A stretch of DNA of 64,000 bases from an uncultured Methylocystaceae bacterium (lineage in GTDB: Bacteria; Pseudomonadota; Alphaproteobacteria; Rhizobiales; Beijerinckiaceae). This document shows positions 18,105 through 27,827 of the stretch, one piece after another. The notes beneath the pieces are model-generated. The model was not told the origin of the DNA and made no database searches. It saw only the letters and a program-made list of their open reading frames with translations. Position 1 is the first letter of the stretch; the number at the start of each line of letters is the position of its first letter. Where the stretch lies: assembly GCA_937870755.1 (NCBI GenBank), contig CALMZV010000166.1, positions 1 to 64,000 of the forward strand, read 5' to 3'. Made by a program: the position numbers and the translations under genes.

Positions 18105-19226
18105 ATGATCATCGCGCGCGCACTTCTTTTGGCACTTTCATTGACGCCTCTCGCCGTCGCGCCCGCACGCGCCGAAACGCCGCCCGCCCGCCAGGTGGTG
18201 CTGAAACTGAGCGAGGCGCAGATCAAGGCCGCGGGCATCGAGACGCGCGTCATCGAATCGGAAAAAGCCGCCGACGAACTGGTGACGCCCGCCACCATCG
18301 TGGTGCCGCCGCAGCAATTGCGCATTGTCGCCGCGCCGGCCGCGGGCCTGGTCGAGACCATTCTCGTGTCCCCCGACGAGGATGTGCGCGAAGGCGCGCC
18401 GCTCGCCCAGCTCAAGTCGCAGGATCTGGTGGAGGCGCAGCGCGCCTTTCTCGCGGCCGCCGCCGAGGAAGCGCTCGCCGCCGAGAAATTGCGGCGCGAC
18501 GAACAGATGTATCGCGAACGCATCATCGCCGAACGGCGGCTGTTGACGACGCGCGCGGAAGCCGCGCTCGCCCGTTCGCGGCTGGACGAACAGCAGCAGT
18601 TGCTGATCCTCCACGGCATGAGCGAGGCCGACGTCGCGCAATTGCGGAAGGACCGGCGCATGGTCCCGTCCTTGACCGTGCGCGCGCCGATTTCCGGCGT
18701 CGTGCTGCAGCGTCACGCCACGGCCGGCGAACGCGTGGCCGCCGCCGCTCCCCTCGCCACCATCGCCAACCTCTCGCCGATCTGGGCGAACCTGCAGGTG
18801 CCGCTCGCGCGCGTGGCGGCGCTCTCGCATGTCGACAAGGTCGTGCTGCCGTCGCTCGGCCTCGAAGGCCGGCTGGTGCGCGTCTCGCGTTCGGCCGATA
18901 CGGCGACGCAGTCGGTGACCGCGGTGGCGGAGTTCGAGCCGCGCAATGCAGCCGTGCGGCCGGGACAGGCTGTGCAGGCGATCGTGCGCATTTCGAGCGA
19001 CGGCGCGCCGCAATGGCGCGTGCCGGCGGCCTCCGTCGTTCATCACGGCGGCTTGGAGTGGGTGTTCCTGCGCACCGACCAGGGCTTTCGCGCCGTCACT
19101 GTCGAACTGATCGCCGAGACGACCGAAACCGCCTCCATCCGCGCCGACTTGCGCGCAGGCGAACGCGTGGCCACGCGCGGCATTCTCGCGCTCGTCGCCG
19201 AGCTTGCCGAACGAGCGGAGAAGTAG
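18105..19226 (+). CDS. RND efflux periplasmic adaptor (membrane fusion) subunit
   Basis: Periplasmic adaptor of a tripartite efflux pump, 373 residues, of the CzcB/CusB/HlyD-like class. The signal peptide (residues 1-25, ending PARAETPP) is followed by a barrel-sandwich half-motif (AAPAAGLVETILVSPDEDVREGAPL) and a helical hairpin (about 100-170). The second half-motif reads LTVRAPISGVVLQRHATAGERV, then a beta-barrel (IWANLQVPLARVA) and a membrane-proximal domain. The ATG is chosen to start the signal peptide. It is the first gene of a three-gene operon, with the pump gene 6 nt downstream. No metal-binding His or Met cluster is visible in the N-terminus. Confidence 0.92.
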   Translation: MIIARALLLALSLTPLAVAPARAETPPARQVVLKLSEAQIKAAGIETRVIESEKAADELVTPATIVVPPQQLRIVAAPAAGLVETILVSPDEDVREGAPLAQLKSQDLVEAQRAFLAAAAEEALAAEKLRRDEQMYRERIIAERRLLTTRAEAALARSRLDEQQQLLILHGMSEADVAQLRKDRRMVPSLTVRAPISGVVLQRHATAGERVAAAAPLATIANLSPIWANLQVPLARVAALSHVDKVVLPSLGLEGRLVRVSRSADTATQSVTAVAEFEPRNAAVRPGQAVQAIVRISSDGAPQWRVPAASVVHHGGLEWVFLRTDQGFRAVTVELIAETTETASIRADLRAGERVATRGILALVAELAERAEK

Positions 19227-19232
19227 CGCGCG

Positions 19233-22200
19233 ATGCTCGGTTTCGTGATCGATCTTTCGCTGCGCCAGCGCCTGCTGGTCTTTCTCGGCGCGATCGCGCT
19301 CGCGGTTTGGGGGATCAACGCCTATCGCAACCTGCCGATCGACGCCTTTCCCGATGTGGCGCCCGTGCAGGTTCTGGTGGCGATGCGCGCGCCCGGCCTC
19401 ACGCCCGAGGAACTGGAGGCGCGCGTGACGGCGCCGATCGAACTGGCCGCGCGCGGCGTGCCCAATCTCGCGCGCATTCGTTCGACGACGCGCTATTCGG
19501 TCGCTCTCCTGACGTTCGAGTTCAACGAGGGCGTCGACATTTTCTGGGCGCGCGCGCAGATCAACGAGCGTCTCGCCTCGGTGCTGGACCAGATGCCGCC
19601 CGGCGCGAGCGGCGGCCTGGCGCCCATCGTCACGCCGCTCGCCGAAGTGATCATGTTCACGCTCGTCGGCGGCGAGCTGACGCCAACGCAGCAGCGCTCC
19701 ATCGTCGACTGGACGATCCGTCCCGCCCTGCGCGCGGTGCCGGGCGTCGCCGACGTCAACGTGCTGGGCGGGCATGTGCGTACCTACGAGGTCGCGCCCT
19801 CGGCGTCGGCGATGGCGGCGCGCGGCATCACCGTCGCCATGCTGACCCAGGCGCTGACCGGCAACAACCGCAACGACGGCGCCGGCCGCGTGCAGGAAGG
19901 CGAGGAGGCGCTGCTCGTGCGCGTGGAAGGGCGCCTGCAAACGCTGGACGACATCGCCTCCATCGTCGTCGCCTCCCGCCCGACGGGAATCGTGCGCGTG
20001 TCCGACATCGCCCAGGTGCGCAACGGCGCGCTCGCGCGCAACGGCGTCGTCACGCGCAACGGCGAGGGCGAGGCGGTGTGGGGCATCGTGCTTGGCCTGC
20101 GCGGTTCGGACGCGCGACGCGTGGTCAACGGCGTGAAGACGAAACTCGACGACATCGGTCTGGAGCTTCCGGACGGCGTGCAGGTGGAGATCTTCTACGA
20201 CCGCTCGGACCTGATCGAGAAAGCCGTCTGGACGGTGCAGAAAGTGCTGCTGGAGGCGATCGCGCTCGTCGTGGTGCTGCTGCTGCTGTTTCTCGGCAAC
20301 CTGCGCGCGGCGATGGTCGTGTCGCTCATGCTGCCGCTCGCCGCGCTGGCCACGTTCGGCATCATGAAGGCGTGGGGGCTGAGCGCCAACATCATGTCGC
20401 TCGGCGGCCTTGCGATCGCCATCGGCCTGCTGGTCGATTGCGCGGTCGTGGTGGTGGAGAACGTCGAACACGCGATGGCGGGCGTGAAGACGGCGACGCC
20501 CGCCGAACGTCTGCGCATGACGTCGGTCGCCGCCAAAGAGGTGGCGCCGCCGCTCGTCTCGGGCGTCGCGATCATCGTTACGGTCTTTCTGCCGCTGCTG
20601 TCGCTCGAAGGACTGGAGGGCCGTCTGTTTGCGCCGGTGGCGCTCACCATCGCCTTTGCGTTGACGGCGGCGCTCCTTCTGGCGCTCACCGTCGTGCCGG
20701 CGCTCAGCGCCACGCTGCTGCGCCCCGGCGCATCGGACGAGCCCTGGCTCGTGCGCAAGCTGCTGGCTTTCTATCGACCGGTCGTCGTCGGCGCGCTGCG
20801 CCGCCCCTCCGCGGTCGTGGTGGTCGTGGTGGTCGGGCTGATCGCCGCCGGCGTCGCTTTCACACGTATCGGCCAGACCTTCATGCCGGTGATGGACGAG
20901 GGCACGCCGGTCATCACCGTGCGCAAGCTGCCCTCCGTCGGCATTCCCTTCACCGCCGAACTCGACATGCGCGTCCAGCAGGAGATTCTGAAGAACGTGC
21001 CGGAGGTGACGAGCATCATGGGGCGCGCGGGCGCCGACGAACTCGGCCTCGACCCCGTCGGCCTCAACGAGTCCGACATGTACGTCACGCTCGCGCCGAA
21101 GGAGAAATGGCGGTTCAAGTCGGTCGACGCGCTGGTGGAGGAAATGCGCAAGACGCTGGAGCCGCTGGTCGGCATTTCCTATTCGTTCTCGCAGCCGATC
21201 GACATGCGCGTGCAGGAGATGATCATCGGCGCGCGCGGCGACGTGGTGGTGAAAGTGTTCGGTCAGGAGATCGGCGAACTCAACCGCATCGCCGGCGAGA
21301 TCGGCGCCGTCCTGAAGAAGATCGGGGGGTCGCAGGACGTGTTCGCGCTGCGCAACGCGGGCATGCGCTATCTGACCGCGCGCGTCGACCGTCCGATGGC
21401 CGGCCGACTGGGCCTCAACGCCGCCGAGATTCAGGATGCGCTGCGCGTATGGATCGACGGCCAGCCGGCCGGCATCGTCATCGAAGGTCCGGTGCGCACC
21501 CCGCTCGTCGTGCGCGGCGACGAGATGGCGCGGCGCTCGCCGACCGAGTTCGCGCGCACGCCCATCGTCACCCACGATGGCAGGTCGGTCGAGCTGTCGC
21601 AGGTCGCCGCCGTCAAGATCGAGGACGGGCCGATCCAGATCATCCGCGAAGAGACGCAGCGGTTCGCGACCGTGCTGTCGAACGTGACGGGCCGCGACCT
21701 CGTCGGTTTTGTCGACGAGGCCAAGGCCGCCGTCGCGCGCGACGTGAAGATGCCGGTGGGCTACCGACTCGAATGGGGCGGCCAGTTCGAGAACCAGCAG
21801 CGCGCCTCCGCGCGGCTCGCGCTCGTCGTGCCGCTCGCGCTGGGACTGATTTTCCTGCTGCTTTATTTCACGTTCGGCTCGGTCCGGCAGGCCACGCTCG
21901 TGTTCTGCAACGTGCCGTTCGCAGCCATCGGCGGCGTGCTCGGCCTTTGGCTGTCGGGCGAGTTTCTATCGGTGCCTGCCTCCGTCGGCTTCATCGCGCT
22001 CATCGGCATCGCCGTGCTGAACGGCGTGGTGCTGATCTCCTACATCAACAAGCTGGCCGAGGAAGGCGGCCGAACCTTGCGCGACACGGTGATCGAGGGC
22101 GCCGTGCGCCGCGTGCGCCCCGTGGTGCTCACCGCGATGATCGCCGCGCTCGGCCTTGCGCCGTTCTTGTTCGAAACGGGACCGGGCGCAGAAATCCAGC

Positions 22201-22391
22201 GCCCGCTCGCCGTCGTCGTCATCGGCGGGCTGGTGTCGGCCACCATTCTCACGCTCGTCCTGCTGCCGATTCTCTACGACCGGTTCGGCGTCTCGCGCGC
22301 CAGAAAGCTGGAGATGGATCTCGCGGCGGCGCAGTCGAACGGCGCAGCTCCGACCCACGCTCACCACGCCGCACACGGAGCCGCATCATGA
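19233..22391 (+). CDS. heavy-metal-type RND efflux pump, CzcA/CusA family
   Basis: Inner-membrane proton-driven transporter of 1052 residues with the usual RND layout: TM1, a large periplasmic loop, TM2-6, then a second half. The start (IDLSLRQRLLVFLGAIALAVWG) and NLPIDAFPDVAPVQV match HME-RND pumps. TM4 carries the HME-type proton-relay signature in IGLLVDCAVVVVENVEHAM. The second half ends LLPILYDRF followed by a short His-containing tail (THAHHAAH). HME family membership implies export of divalent or monovalent metal ions from the periplasm, but the metal is not decided by sequence. The stop overlaps the outer-membrane component gene by four bases. Confidence 0.94.
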   Translation: MLGFVIDLSLRQRLLVFLGAIALAVWGINAYRNLPIDAFPDVAPVQVLVAMRAPGLTPEELEARVTAPIELAARGVPNLARIRSTTRYSVALLTFEFNEGVDIFWARAQINERLASVLDQMPPGASGGLAPIVTPLAEVIMFTLVGGELTPTQQRSIVDWTIRPALRAVPGVADVNVLGGHVRTYEVAPSASAMAARGITVAMLTQALTGNNRNDGAGRVQEGEEALLVRVEGRLQTLDDIASIVVASRPTGIVRVSDIAQVRNGALARNGVVTRNGEGEAVWGIVLGLRGSDARRVVNGVKTKLDDIGLELPDGVQVEIFYDRSDLIEKAVWTVQKVLLEAIALVVVLLLLFLGNLRAAMVVSLMLPLAALATFGIMKAWGLSANIMSLGGLAIAIGLLVDCAVVVVENVEHAMAGVKTATPAERLRMTSVAAKEVAPPLVSGVAIIVTVFLPLLSLEGLEGRLFAPVALTIAFALTAALLLALTVVPALSATLLRPGASDEPWLVRKLLAFYRPVVVGALRRPSAVVVVVVVGLIAAGVAFTRIGQTFMPVMDEGTPVITVRKLPSVGIPFTAELDMRVQQEILKNVPEVTSIMGRAGADELGLDPVGLNESDMYVTLAPKEKWRFKSVDALVEEMRKTLEPLVGISYSFSQPIDMRVQEMIIGARGDVVVKVFGQEIGELNRIAGEIGAVLKKIGGSQDVFALRNAGMRYLTARVDRPMAGRLGLNAAEIQDALRVWIDGQPAGIVIEGPVRTPLVVRGDEMARRSPTEFARTPIVTHDGRSVELSQVAAVKIEDGPIQIIREETQRFATVLSNVTGRDLVGFVDEAKAAVARDVKMPVGYRLEWGGQFENQQRASARLALVVPLALGLIFLLLYFTFGSVRQATLVFCNVPFAAIGGVLGLWLSGEFLSVPASVGFIALIGIAVLNGVVLISYINKLAEEGGRTLRDTVIEGAVRRVRPVVLTAMIAALGLAPFLFETGPGAEIQRPLAVVVIGGLVSATILTLVLLPILYDRFGVSRARKLEMDLAAAQSNGAAPTHAHHAAHGAAS

Positions 22392-23647
22392 AGCGCGCCC
22401 TCGTTCTCGTGCTTGCGTTGGCGGTCGCCGCGCCGACTGCGGCCGCCCCGCGCGCCAAAACGAAAGCGACGGGCTTTGCGCTGGCGCGCCATCTGTCGTC
22501 AGCCCTGTCGATCGACGCCGCGGGCAAGACGCTGTTCGCGCAACGGCGCGCCGCGGCCGCGCGCTACGCGACAGTCGACTCCGTCACGCCCGGCTCGCCC
22601 TACGTCGCGGGCTCCGCGCGCGGGGTCGGACGCGGCTCCTATCGCAACCTGGTCGACGTCGAACCCGGCACGAACCGCACGCGCGAGGCCGAACTCGAGG
22701 CCGGCATGCCGATCTGGCTGCCGGGCCAGCGCGACGCGCTGCGCAGCACGGTCGACGCGAGCATCGTCGAATTCGAGCAGCGGCTCGAATTGCGGCGGCT
22801 GGAGGTCGCGGGCCTGGTGCGCGATGCATGGTGGCGGGCGCAGCGCGCGACACGCGAGACGGCGATCGCGCGCGAGCGCGTGACGACCGCGCGCGATCTG
22901 CAACAGGACATGGACCGCCGCACGCAACTCGGCGACGCGCCGCAGCAGGACGCGCTCGTCGCGCGCAACGAGACGCTGGCCGCGGCCACCGAACTCTCCC
23001 AGGCCGAAGCCGCGGCGCAGGCCGCGCGCGCGGCCTACGAAACGCTGACCGCCGGCGGCAAGCCGGACGGCGTGCTTGAGCCGCTGATGGGCGATCGCGC
23101 GCTCGACGCGCACCCGGCCTTGCGCGCCCCGCTCGCCAGCCTCGCGCGGGCGCAGGCGCAGGCGCAGCTCGTCGCCGCCACGCCGATCGAAAATCCGGAA
23201 ATCGGCGTGTTCGGTCGACGCGAGACGAACGCGCAGGGCAACACGCGCGCCGAGGCGACGACATTCGGTTTGCGCTTCCGCATGAGCCTGCCGACCGCCG
23301 GGCGCAACGAGCCGCGCCGCGCCGAGGCCGAAGCCGAAGTCGCCAGGGCGACCGCAGAACTCGCCGCCGCGCGCCGCGCCGTCGACGCCGAAATACGCGC
23401 CGCCCGCCGCGCGCTCGACGCCGCACGCCGCACCGGCGCCATCGCAACCCAGCGCCTGAAGACCGCCAACGAGCATTTCGAACTGTCGCGCAAGGCGTTC
23501 CGGTTCGGCGAGACGGGCGTGTCGGATCTGTTCCGCGCGAAACAATCGCTGCTCGAGGCGCAGAAGGCGCACGCGGCGAGCGTGGTGGAAATCGGCGTCG
23601 CCCAGTCGCGCCTCAATCACGCGCGCGGCTACGCGCCCGCGATGTGA
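22388..23647 (+). CDS. TolC-family outer-membrane efflux protein
   Basis: Outer-membrane channel subunit of the pump, 419 residues. It has a signal peptide (1-20) and two long Ala/Arg/Glu-rich coiled-coil regions typical of TolC/CzcC proteins, at about 120-220 and 310-410. Characteristic segments are LEAGMPIWLPGQRDA, the ENPEIGVFGRRE strand and FRFGETGVSDLFRAKQSLLEAQ near the end. The ATGA overlap with the pump gene fixes the start and implies coupled translation. Gene order is adaptor-pump-channel, not channel-first as in classical czcCBA. It is convergent with the porin gene, 6 nt away. Confidence 0.9.
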   Translation: MKRALVLVLALAVAAPTAAAPRAKTKATGFALARHLSSALSIDAAGKTLFAQRRAAAARYATVDSVTPGSPYVAGSARGVGRGSYRNLVDVEPGTNRTREAELEAGMPIWLPGQRDALRSTVDASIVEFEQRLELRRLEVAGLVRDAWWRAQRATRETAIARERVTTARDLQQDMDRRTQLGDAPQQDALVARNETLAAATELSQAEAAAQAARAAYETLTAGGKPDGVLEPLMGDRALDAHPALRAPLASLARAQAQAQLVAATPIENPEIGVFGRRETNAQGNTRAEATTFGLRFRMSLPTAGRNEPRRAEAEAEVARATAELAAARRAVDAEIRAARRALDAARRTGAIATQRLKTANEHFELSRKAFRFGETGVSDLFRAKQSLLEAQKAHAASVVEIGVAQSRLNHARGYAPAM

Positions 23648-23653
23648 GCGCGC

Positions 23654-25060
23654 TCAGTACTTGATCGACGTGCGCAGCCCGATCGTCGCCGCGCGCGCGG
23701 GCTTGATGCGCCCTTCGCCGTCGAACCCGCGGCCGGCGCCGCCAGGGTGGATGATGTACTGAACATGCGGTTGCACCGCGAAGCCGGGCGCGGCCTCGAA
23801 TGCGTATGTCGCCTCCACGAGCGCCTCGCGATCGCGCAGCGGCGCGGTCCACGCGCCGAACAGCCGGCTGTCGCGATCGAACGCGCGCGCCGCCGACGAA
23901 ATGCGCGCGTAGTAGGCCGCAAAGCCGAACCGGTCGTTGGGGCGGCCGGGAACGAGCCCGATGAAATTAACCCCGCCGTCGATGTAGAGATCGATCGGGT
24001 TGCGATCGGGCGGCGCGATGCCCGCGCGCGCCCACACGAATACGCCGTTGGCGGCGGTGTCGGCTGAACGCCACACCTGCTGGTCGATCACGCCGTAGAA
24101 TGCGAAATCGCCGCGGTGGAAACGCGCCGCGCCCGCGCGCGCCGGCGCGGCCAGCGGCAGGCCGAGCGTATCGAACCGCTGGTCGGCGAAGCGGCCGAAA
24201 TGGCGCCACGCGCCGATGCGGACCTGCCCCGAGAGCCCGCCGAAGACCGGCAGGGTGTATTTCACCTGCGCCTCGCCGATGACGAAAGGCGCGGAAAACC
24301 GGGCGCGCACGCCGGCGCGGTCGCGCACGTCCGGATCGCGCAGGCCGGGCCCGAGGGCGTCGCCATCGAACACGCCGATCTGAAGCGAGAGCCTCTCGCC
24401 GGCGTCGTAGCGCAGCCGCGCGCCCGGCCAGGCGAGCGGATAGCCGGGACCGCCGTTGGGCAGATTGAGGCTGGTCAACGGCGTCCAGCCGAACGCGCCC
24501 CCCACCGGCAGCGACGCCGAAGGCGCATAAAAGAAAAATTCGGAATCGCCCGCGATCCGCCCCACCCGCAACGACAGCCGGTCGCCGAATTTCTGTTCGA
24601 TCCAGACGTCGTTGAACCGCAGCGAGGCGGTCGCCTCCAGGTCCGACACATTCGCCAGATTGCGCACGAAATGATGGCTGAGCCCGACGCCGTGAATGAC
24701 AAACCCGCCGACATGGAACCGCGCGCCGCGCCAGCCGAGAAGCTTTTCGAGATCGGCCTCCATGACGCCTTCCGCCCGGCCCATGTAGCTGGCGCCCTGC
24801 CGACCTTCGCGCCCGAGCGTGCGCATGGCGTCCGACAGATAGGTGAAGGCGAACGTCACGCCGCGATCTTCGAGCGCGGGGCGCAGCCCGTTCCATGTCC
24901 GCCACGGTTCCGGCAGCGCGGACGCGATCGTCGGTTGGCCGGGTTCGGCCATCGTATCGTCGTCGGCCGTTTGCGCGCGCGCCGGGGCCGCAAGCGCGAA
25001 AGCGATCAGCGCGCACGCGCCCAGTCCCTTGCCGAAACCGATCGAACCCGTCTCGCCCAT
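23654..25060 (-). CDS. OprB-family carbohydrate-selective porin-like protein
   Basis: Outer-membrane beta-barrel of 468 residues. A signal peptide (1-29, ending APARA) precedes an OprB-like barrel. Typical segments are FAFTYLSDAMRTLG, GARFHVGGFVIHG, NDVWIEQKFGDRLSLRVGRIAGDSEFF, a long run of alternating strands, and the end EATYAFEAAPGFAVQPHVQYIIHPGG. Family members passively take up sugars; the solute here is unknown. The chain ends in Tyr instead of Phe, a permitted variant for outer-membrane insertion. No sugar catabolic genes adjoin it. Confidence 0.88.
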   Translation of the reverse strand: MGETGSIGFGKGLGACALIAFALAAPARAQTADDDTMAEPGQPTIASALPEPWRTWNGLRPALEDRGVTFAFTYLSDAMRTLGREGRQGASYMGRAEGVMEADLEKLLGWRGARFHVGGFVIHGVGLSHHFVRNLANVSDLEATASLRFNDVWIEQKFGDRLSLRVGRIAGDSEFFFYAPSASLPVGGAFGWTPLTSLNLPNGGPGYPLAWPGARLRYDAGERLSLQIGVFDGDALGPGLRDPDVRDRAGVRARFSAPFVIGEAQVKYTLPVFGGLSGQVRIGAWRHFGRFADQRFDTLGLPLAAPARAGAARFHRGDFAFYGVIDQQVWRSADTAANGVFVWARAGIAPPDRNPIDLYIDGGVNFIGLVPGRPNDRFGFAAYYARISSAARAFDRDSRLFGAWTAPLRDREALVEATYAFEAAPGFAVQPHVQYIIHPGGAGRGFDGEGRIKPARAATIGLRTSIKY

Positions 25061-25135
25061 GCGCCCCGCCGGAAAATCGTCCGCCCGCGCACGCGCGCGC
25101 CGTGTAGCAAATCACGTTTGCATGACGCTTTCGCG

Positions 25136-26377
25136 TCAGATCACGAACTCGCCCTGGCGCATCACCGCCGTCGCGCGGCCGTCCGCGTCGAGACCGTCGA
25201 CATCCGTTTCGCCCGAGCCGATCATCCAGTCGATGTGGATGAGCGAACGGTTGGCGCCCTGCGCCGACAACTGGCTCTCGCTGAGCGTGTCGCCGCCGAC
25301 GAAACATTTCGAATAGGCCTGGCCGAGCGCGATATGGCTCGCCGCGTTTTCGTCGAACAGCGTGTTGTAGAACAGAAGCCCGCTCTGCGAGATGGGCGAC
25401 GAGAACGGCACCAGCGCCACTTCGCCGAGCCGCCGCGCGCCCTCGTCCGTCTCCAGCACCTTCTGGAGAACGTCCTGCCCCTTGCGCGCATGCGCCTCCA
25501 CGATCCGCCCTTCCTCGAACCGCACGGCGATGTCCTCGATCAGCGCGCCCATGTAGGAAAGCGGCTTGGTCGCGCGCACGTGGCCCGACACGCGCAGCCT
25601 GTGCGGCGTGGTGAACACCTCCTCGGTCGGAATGTTGGCGTTGCAGACGACGCCGTTTCTGGACGTGGAGGCGCCGCCCGCCCATTCGTGCCCGTCGGCG
25701 AGCCCGACCGTCAGACCGGCGCCCGGCCCCGTGAAACGCAGCGCGTGAAAGCGCCGCGCGTTGAGCATGGTCGTGCGGCGCGCGAGCGCCGCGTTGTGGT
25801 CGCGCCATGCGGCGACCGGATCGGGTCCGTCGACGCGCGAGGCCTTGAAGATCGCGTCCCACAGCTTGTCGAGCGCGACCGGTTCGGAATCGTCCGGAAA
25901 CACCGCGCGCGCCCAGGCGGGCGTGGCGGCGGCGACGATCGCCCAGTTGATCGCGAAATCGGAAATGAGCTTCAGCGCGGGACTATAGGCCTTCGACCGC
26001 GCGCGATTGGCGCGCGCGACCTTTTCGGGGTCTTCGTCGGCGAGCAGCGCCGGATCATCGCCAACGACGGCGAGCCGCGCCGCGCCGTTGCGATAGGCGC
26101 TCGCCATGCCCTCGAACAGCCAGGACGGCGCCATGTCGAACGAGGAATTGTCGGCATGGCGATAGCGCAGCACGGTCTGCTGCTCGTCGCCGAGAATGGC
26201 GGTGACGAGCGAGGCGCCGGCGCGATAGGCCGCGCGCGAGATGCGGCGCGACAGGTCGAGCGCCTCCACCGGCGCCGTCATCACCACCTCCTGCCCTTTC
26301 TGCAGGCCGAGGCCGACATTGACGGCGATGTCGGCGAGGCGGTCGAGACGTTGGTCGAAGGTGAGGGGCGCGCTCAT
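25136..26377 (-). CDS. M29 family aminopeptidase
   Basis: Metallo-aminopeptidase of the thermophilic aminopeptidase T/AmpS type, 413 residues, releasing N-terminal residues from peptides in the cytoplasm. The family start LADIAVNVGLGLQKGQEVVMTAPVEA is present. The C-terminal metal-site region includes NIPTEEVFTTPHRLRVSGHV (Glu and His), RRLGEVALVP, LFYNTLFDENAASHIALGQAY and SLIHIDWMIGSGETDVDG. The ATG at 26377 begins the conserved domain; the frame is open further upstream but overlaps the next gene region. It lies 70 nt downstream of the TAXI gene on the same strand. Confidence 0.92.
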   Translation of the reverse strand: MSAPLTFDQRLDRLADIAVNVGLGLQKGQEVVMTAPVEALDLSRRISRAAYRAGASLVTAILGDEQQTVLRYRHADNSSFDMAPSWLFEGMASAYRNGAARLAVVGDDPALLADEDPEKVARANRARSKAYSPALKLISDFAINWAIVAAATPAWARAVFPDDSEPVALDKLWDAIFKASRVDGPDPVAAWRDHNAALARRTTMLNARRFHALRFTGPGAGLTVGLADGHEWAGGASTSRNGVVCNANIPTEEVFTTPHRLRVSGHVRATKPLSYMGALIEDIAVRFEEGRIVEAHARKGQDVLQKVLETDEGARRLGEVALVPFSSPISQSGLLFYNTLFDENAASHIALGQAYSKCFVGGDTLSESQLSAQGANRSLIHIDWMIGSGETDVDGLDADGRATAVMRQGEFVI

Positions 26378-26447
26378 CGTGCAGGTCCGCAATGGCTGGA
26401 ATCGTCCGTTCATATCCCGGCTCGGCGCGCAGCGCCACGCCCGCCCG

Positions 26448-27827
26448 TCACCCCTGCGCGAAAAGGCCGCCGCCCGCCTCCAGCTCCGCCCGCCGGCGCG
26501 TCGCCAGATCGCGCGCCCGCTCGTAGGCGAGGCGGAACCCGTCGAAACCCTCGGTCGACACCGAACCGTCGCGCAGGCCCTCCAGCGTTTCCTCCAGAAT
26601 CGCGTCCAGCTCGCCCTCCGCATGGGCCACCGCCTGCAGATCGCGCGCGATGCGGATGTCGCGCGTGGCGTCGAGGATCGATTGCGCGAGCTGGCTCGCG
26701 CTCACCGGCTGCACGCGCGTGAACGCCGTATAGAGCGCCACGAACGTCGAGCCGACGATGCTGGCGACCGTGGCGCCGATATAGAAAAGATCGCCGTAGC
26801 GGTCGAAGATCGTCTGCACTTCGCCGTTCACGTAGTCGGCCGCCCCCGGATGGGCGAGCACGCGCGCGTCCTTCTCCACGTCCGGCGCCTCGATCGCGGC
26901 GGCGAACGCGCCTTCCTGTCCGAGCCCCTCGCGATTTTCGAGAATGAGTTCGGCGAGCGGCGACACGATCGAGGACGCGATCTTCGCGCGGATGACGAGC
27001 AGTTCCTCCAGCTCCAGCGAATCGACGTCTTCGGCGGGAATGCGCGGCGCCGCCGCCAGAGCGCCGGCTTCGATCGCCTCCTGCTTGGCGCCTGGCATTC
27101 TTCGTTCGAGCGCCTTGGCGCCGCCGACGGCGACGAGATCGAAGCCGGGTTTCTGCGCCGCCGCCTCCCAGCGCCGGTCCTTCACCAGCCGCGACCGCCG
27201 CTCCAGCGCCACGACGGCGGCCGGGCCGCCGGGCTCGAACAGCGGCGCGAGCGCGTCGGTCGTGCGTATGTCGAGTTCGCCGGCGAGCGCGATGTCCTGC
27301 GCCTCGAAGAACCTGCGGACGAAGGCCGCGTCGCGCGGGTCGGCGCCGACGAGCGCCACGCGCTTGTTGGCGAGCGCGGCGATCGACCTGAGTTTCGGCG
27401 ACTTCGGCGCGGCGATCACCAGCGCGACATGGTCGAGGAGCGCGAGTGCGCGCGCCTGCGAGGGAATGCGCATGTCGGTGCGCGCGATGGCGAGGTCCGC
27501 CTTGCCCTGCGCGAACCGCGCGAGCGCGAGCGCGGGCGTTTCCTCCACGGACACGCGCAGCCGCGCGCGCCAGCTCTGCTGGGCGACGAGGCCGGCGAGT
27601 TTCTCCGCGAACGCCTGCTCCGGACCGCCGGCCGGCGCGACCGCGAAGACGAGCGTGACCGGCCGTGCGAAATAGCGCACCGCGGCGAGCCCCGCGAGCG
27701 TGATCGCGATGGTGATGAGGGCGAACAGCAGTTTCTGCCGCCGGTTGCGCGCCCGCGCCTGCGCGGTCGCCGCCATCAACGTTCGCGCGGTCTCGAACGC
27801 CTGGTGCTGCGGTTCGCCGTGCGTCAT
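26448..27827 (-). CDS. membrane-anchored TAXI-family solute-binding protein
   Basis: A 459-residue protein of the TAXI (TRAP-associated extracytoplasmic immunogenic) family. It is not secreted with a cleavable signal: it has an N-terminal membrane helix (about 33-52, LLFALITIAITLAGLAAV), a periplasmic binding domain (about 55-340), a second helix (YIGATVASIVGSTFVALYTAF, about 345-370), and an 85-residue cytoplasmic helical tail (ILDATRDIRIARDLQAVAHAEGELDAILEETL). TAXI proteins usually feed a TRAP permease, but no TRAP membrane subunit is nearby. The double-anchored form with a cytosolic tail suggests sensing or a stand-alone role; that is inference. Confidence 0.85.
   Translation of the reverse strand: MTHGEPQHQAFETARTLMAATAQARARNRRQKLLFALITIAITLAGLAAVRYFARPVTLVFAVAPAGGPEQAFAEKLAGLVAQQSWRARLRVSVEETPALALARFAQGKADLAIARTDMRIPSQARALALLDHVALVIAAPKSPKLRSIAALANKRVALVGADPRDAAFVRRFFEAQDIALAGELDIRTTDALAPLFEPGGPAAVVALERRSRLVKDRRWEAAAQKPGFDLVAVGGAKALERRMPGAKQEAIEAGALAAAPRIPAEDVDSLELEELLVIRAKIASSIVSPLAELILENREGLGQEGAFAAAIEAPDVEKDARVLAHPGAADYVNGEVQTIFDRYGDLFYIGATVASIVGSTFVALYTAFTRVQPVSASQLAQSILDATRDIRIARDLQAVAHAEGELDAILEETLEGLRDGSVSTEGFDGFRLAYERARDLATRRRAELEAGGGLFAQG

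Noticed and set aside
17774-23647. Very long open frame (about 1957 codons) across the efflux operon
   Set aside because: It is mostly out of frame with the adaptor and pump genes, Arg/His-rich without domains, and becomes meaningful only where it joins the true TolC-family frame at 22388.
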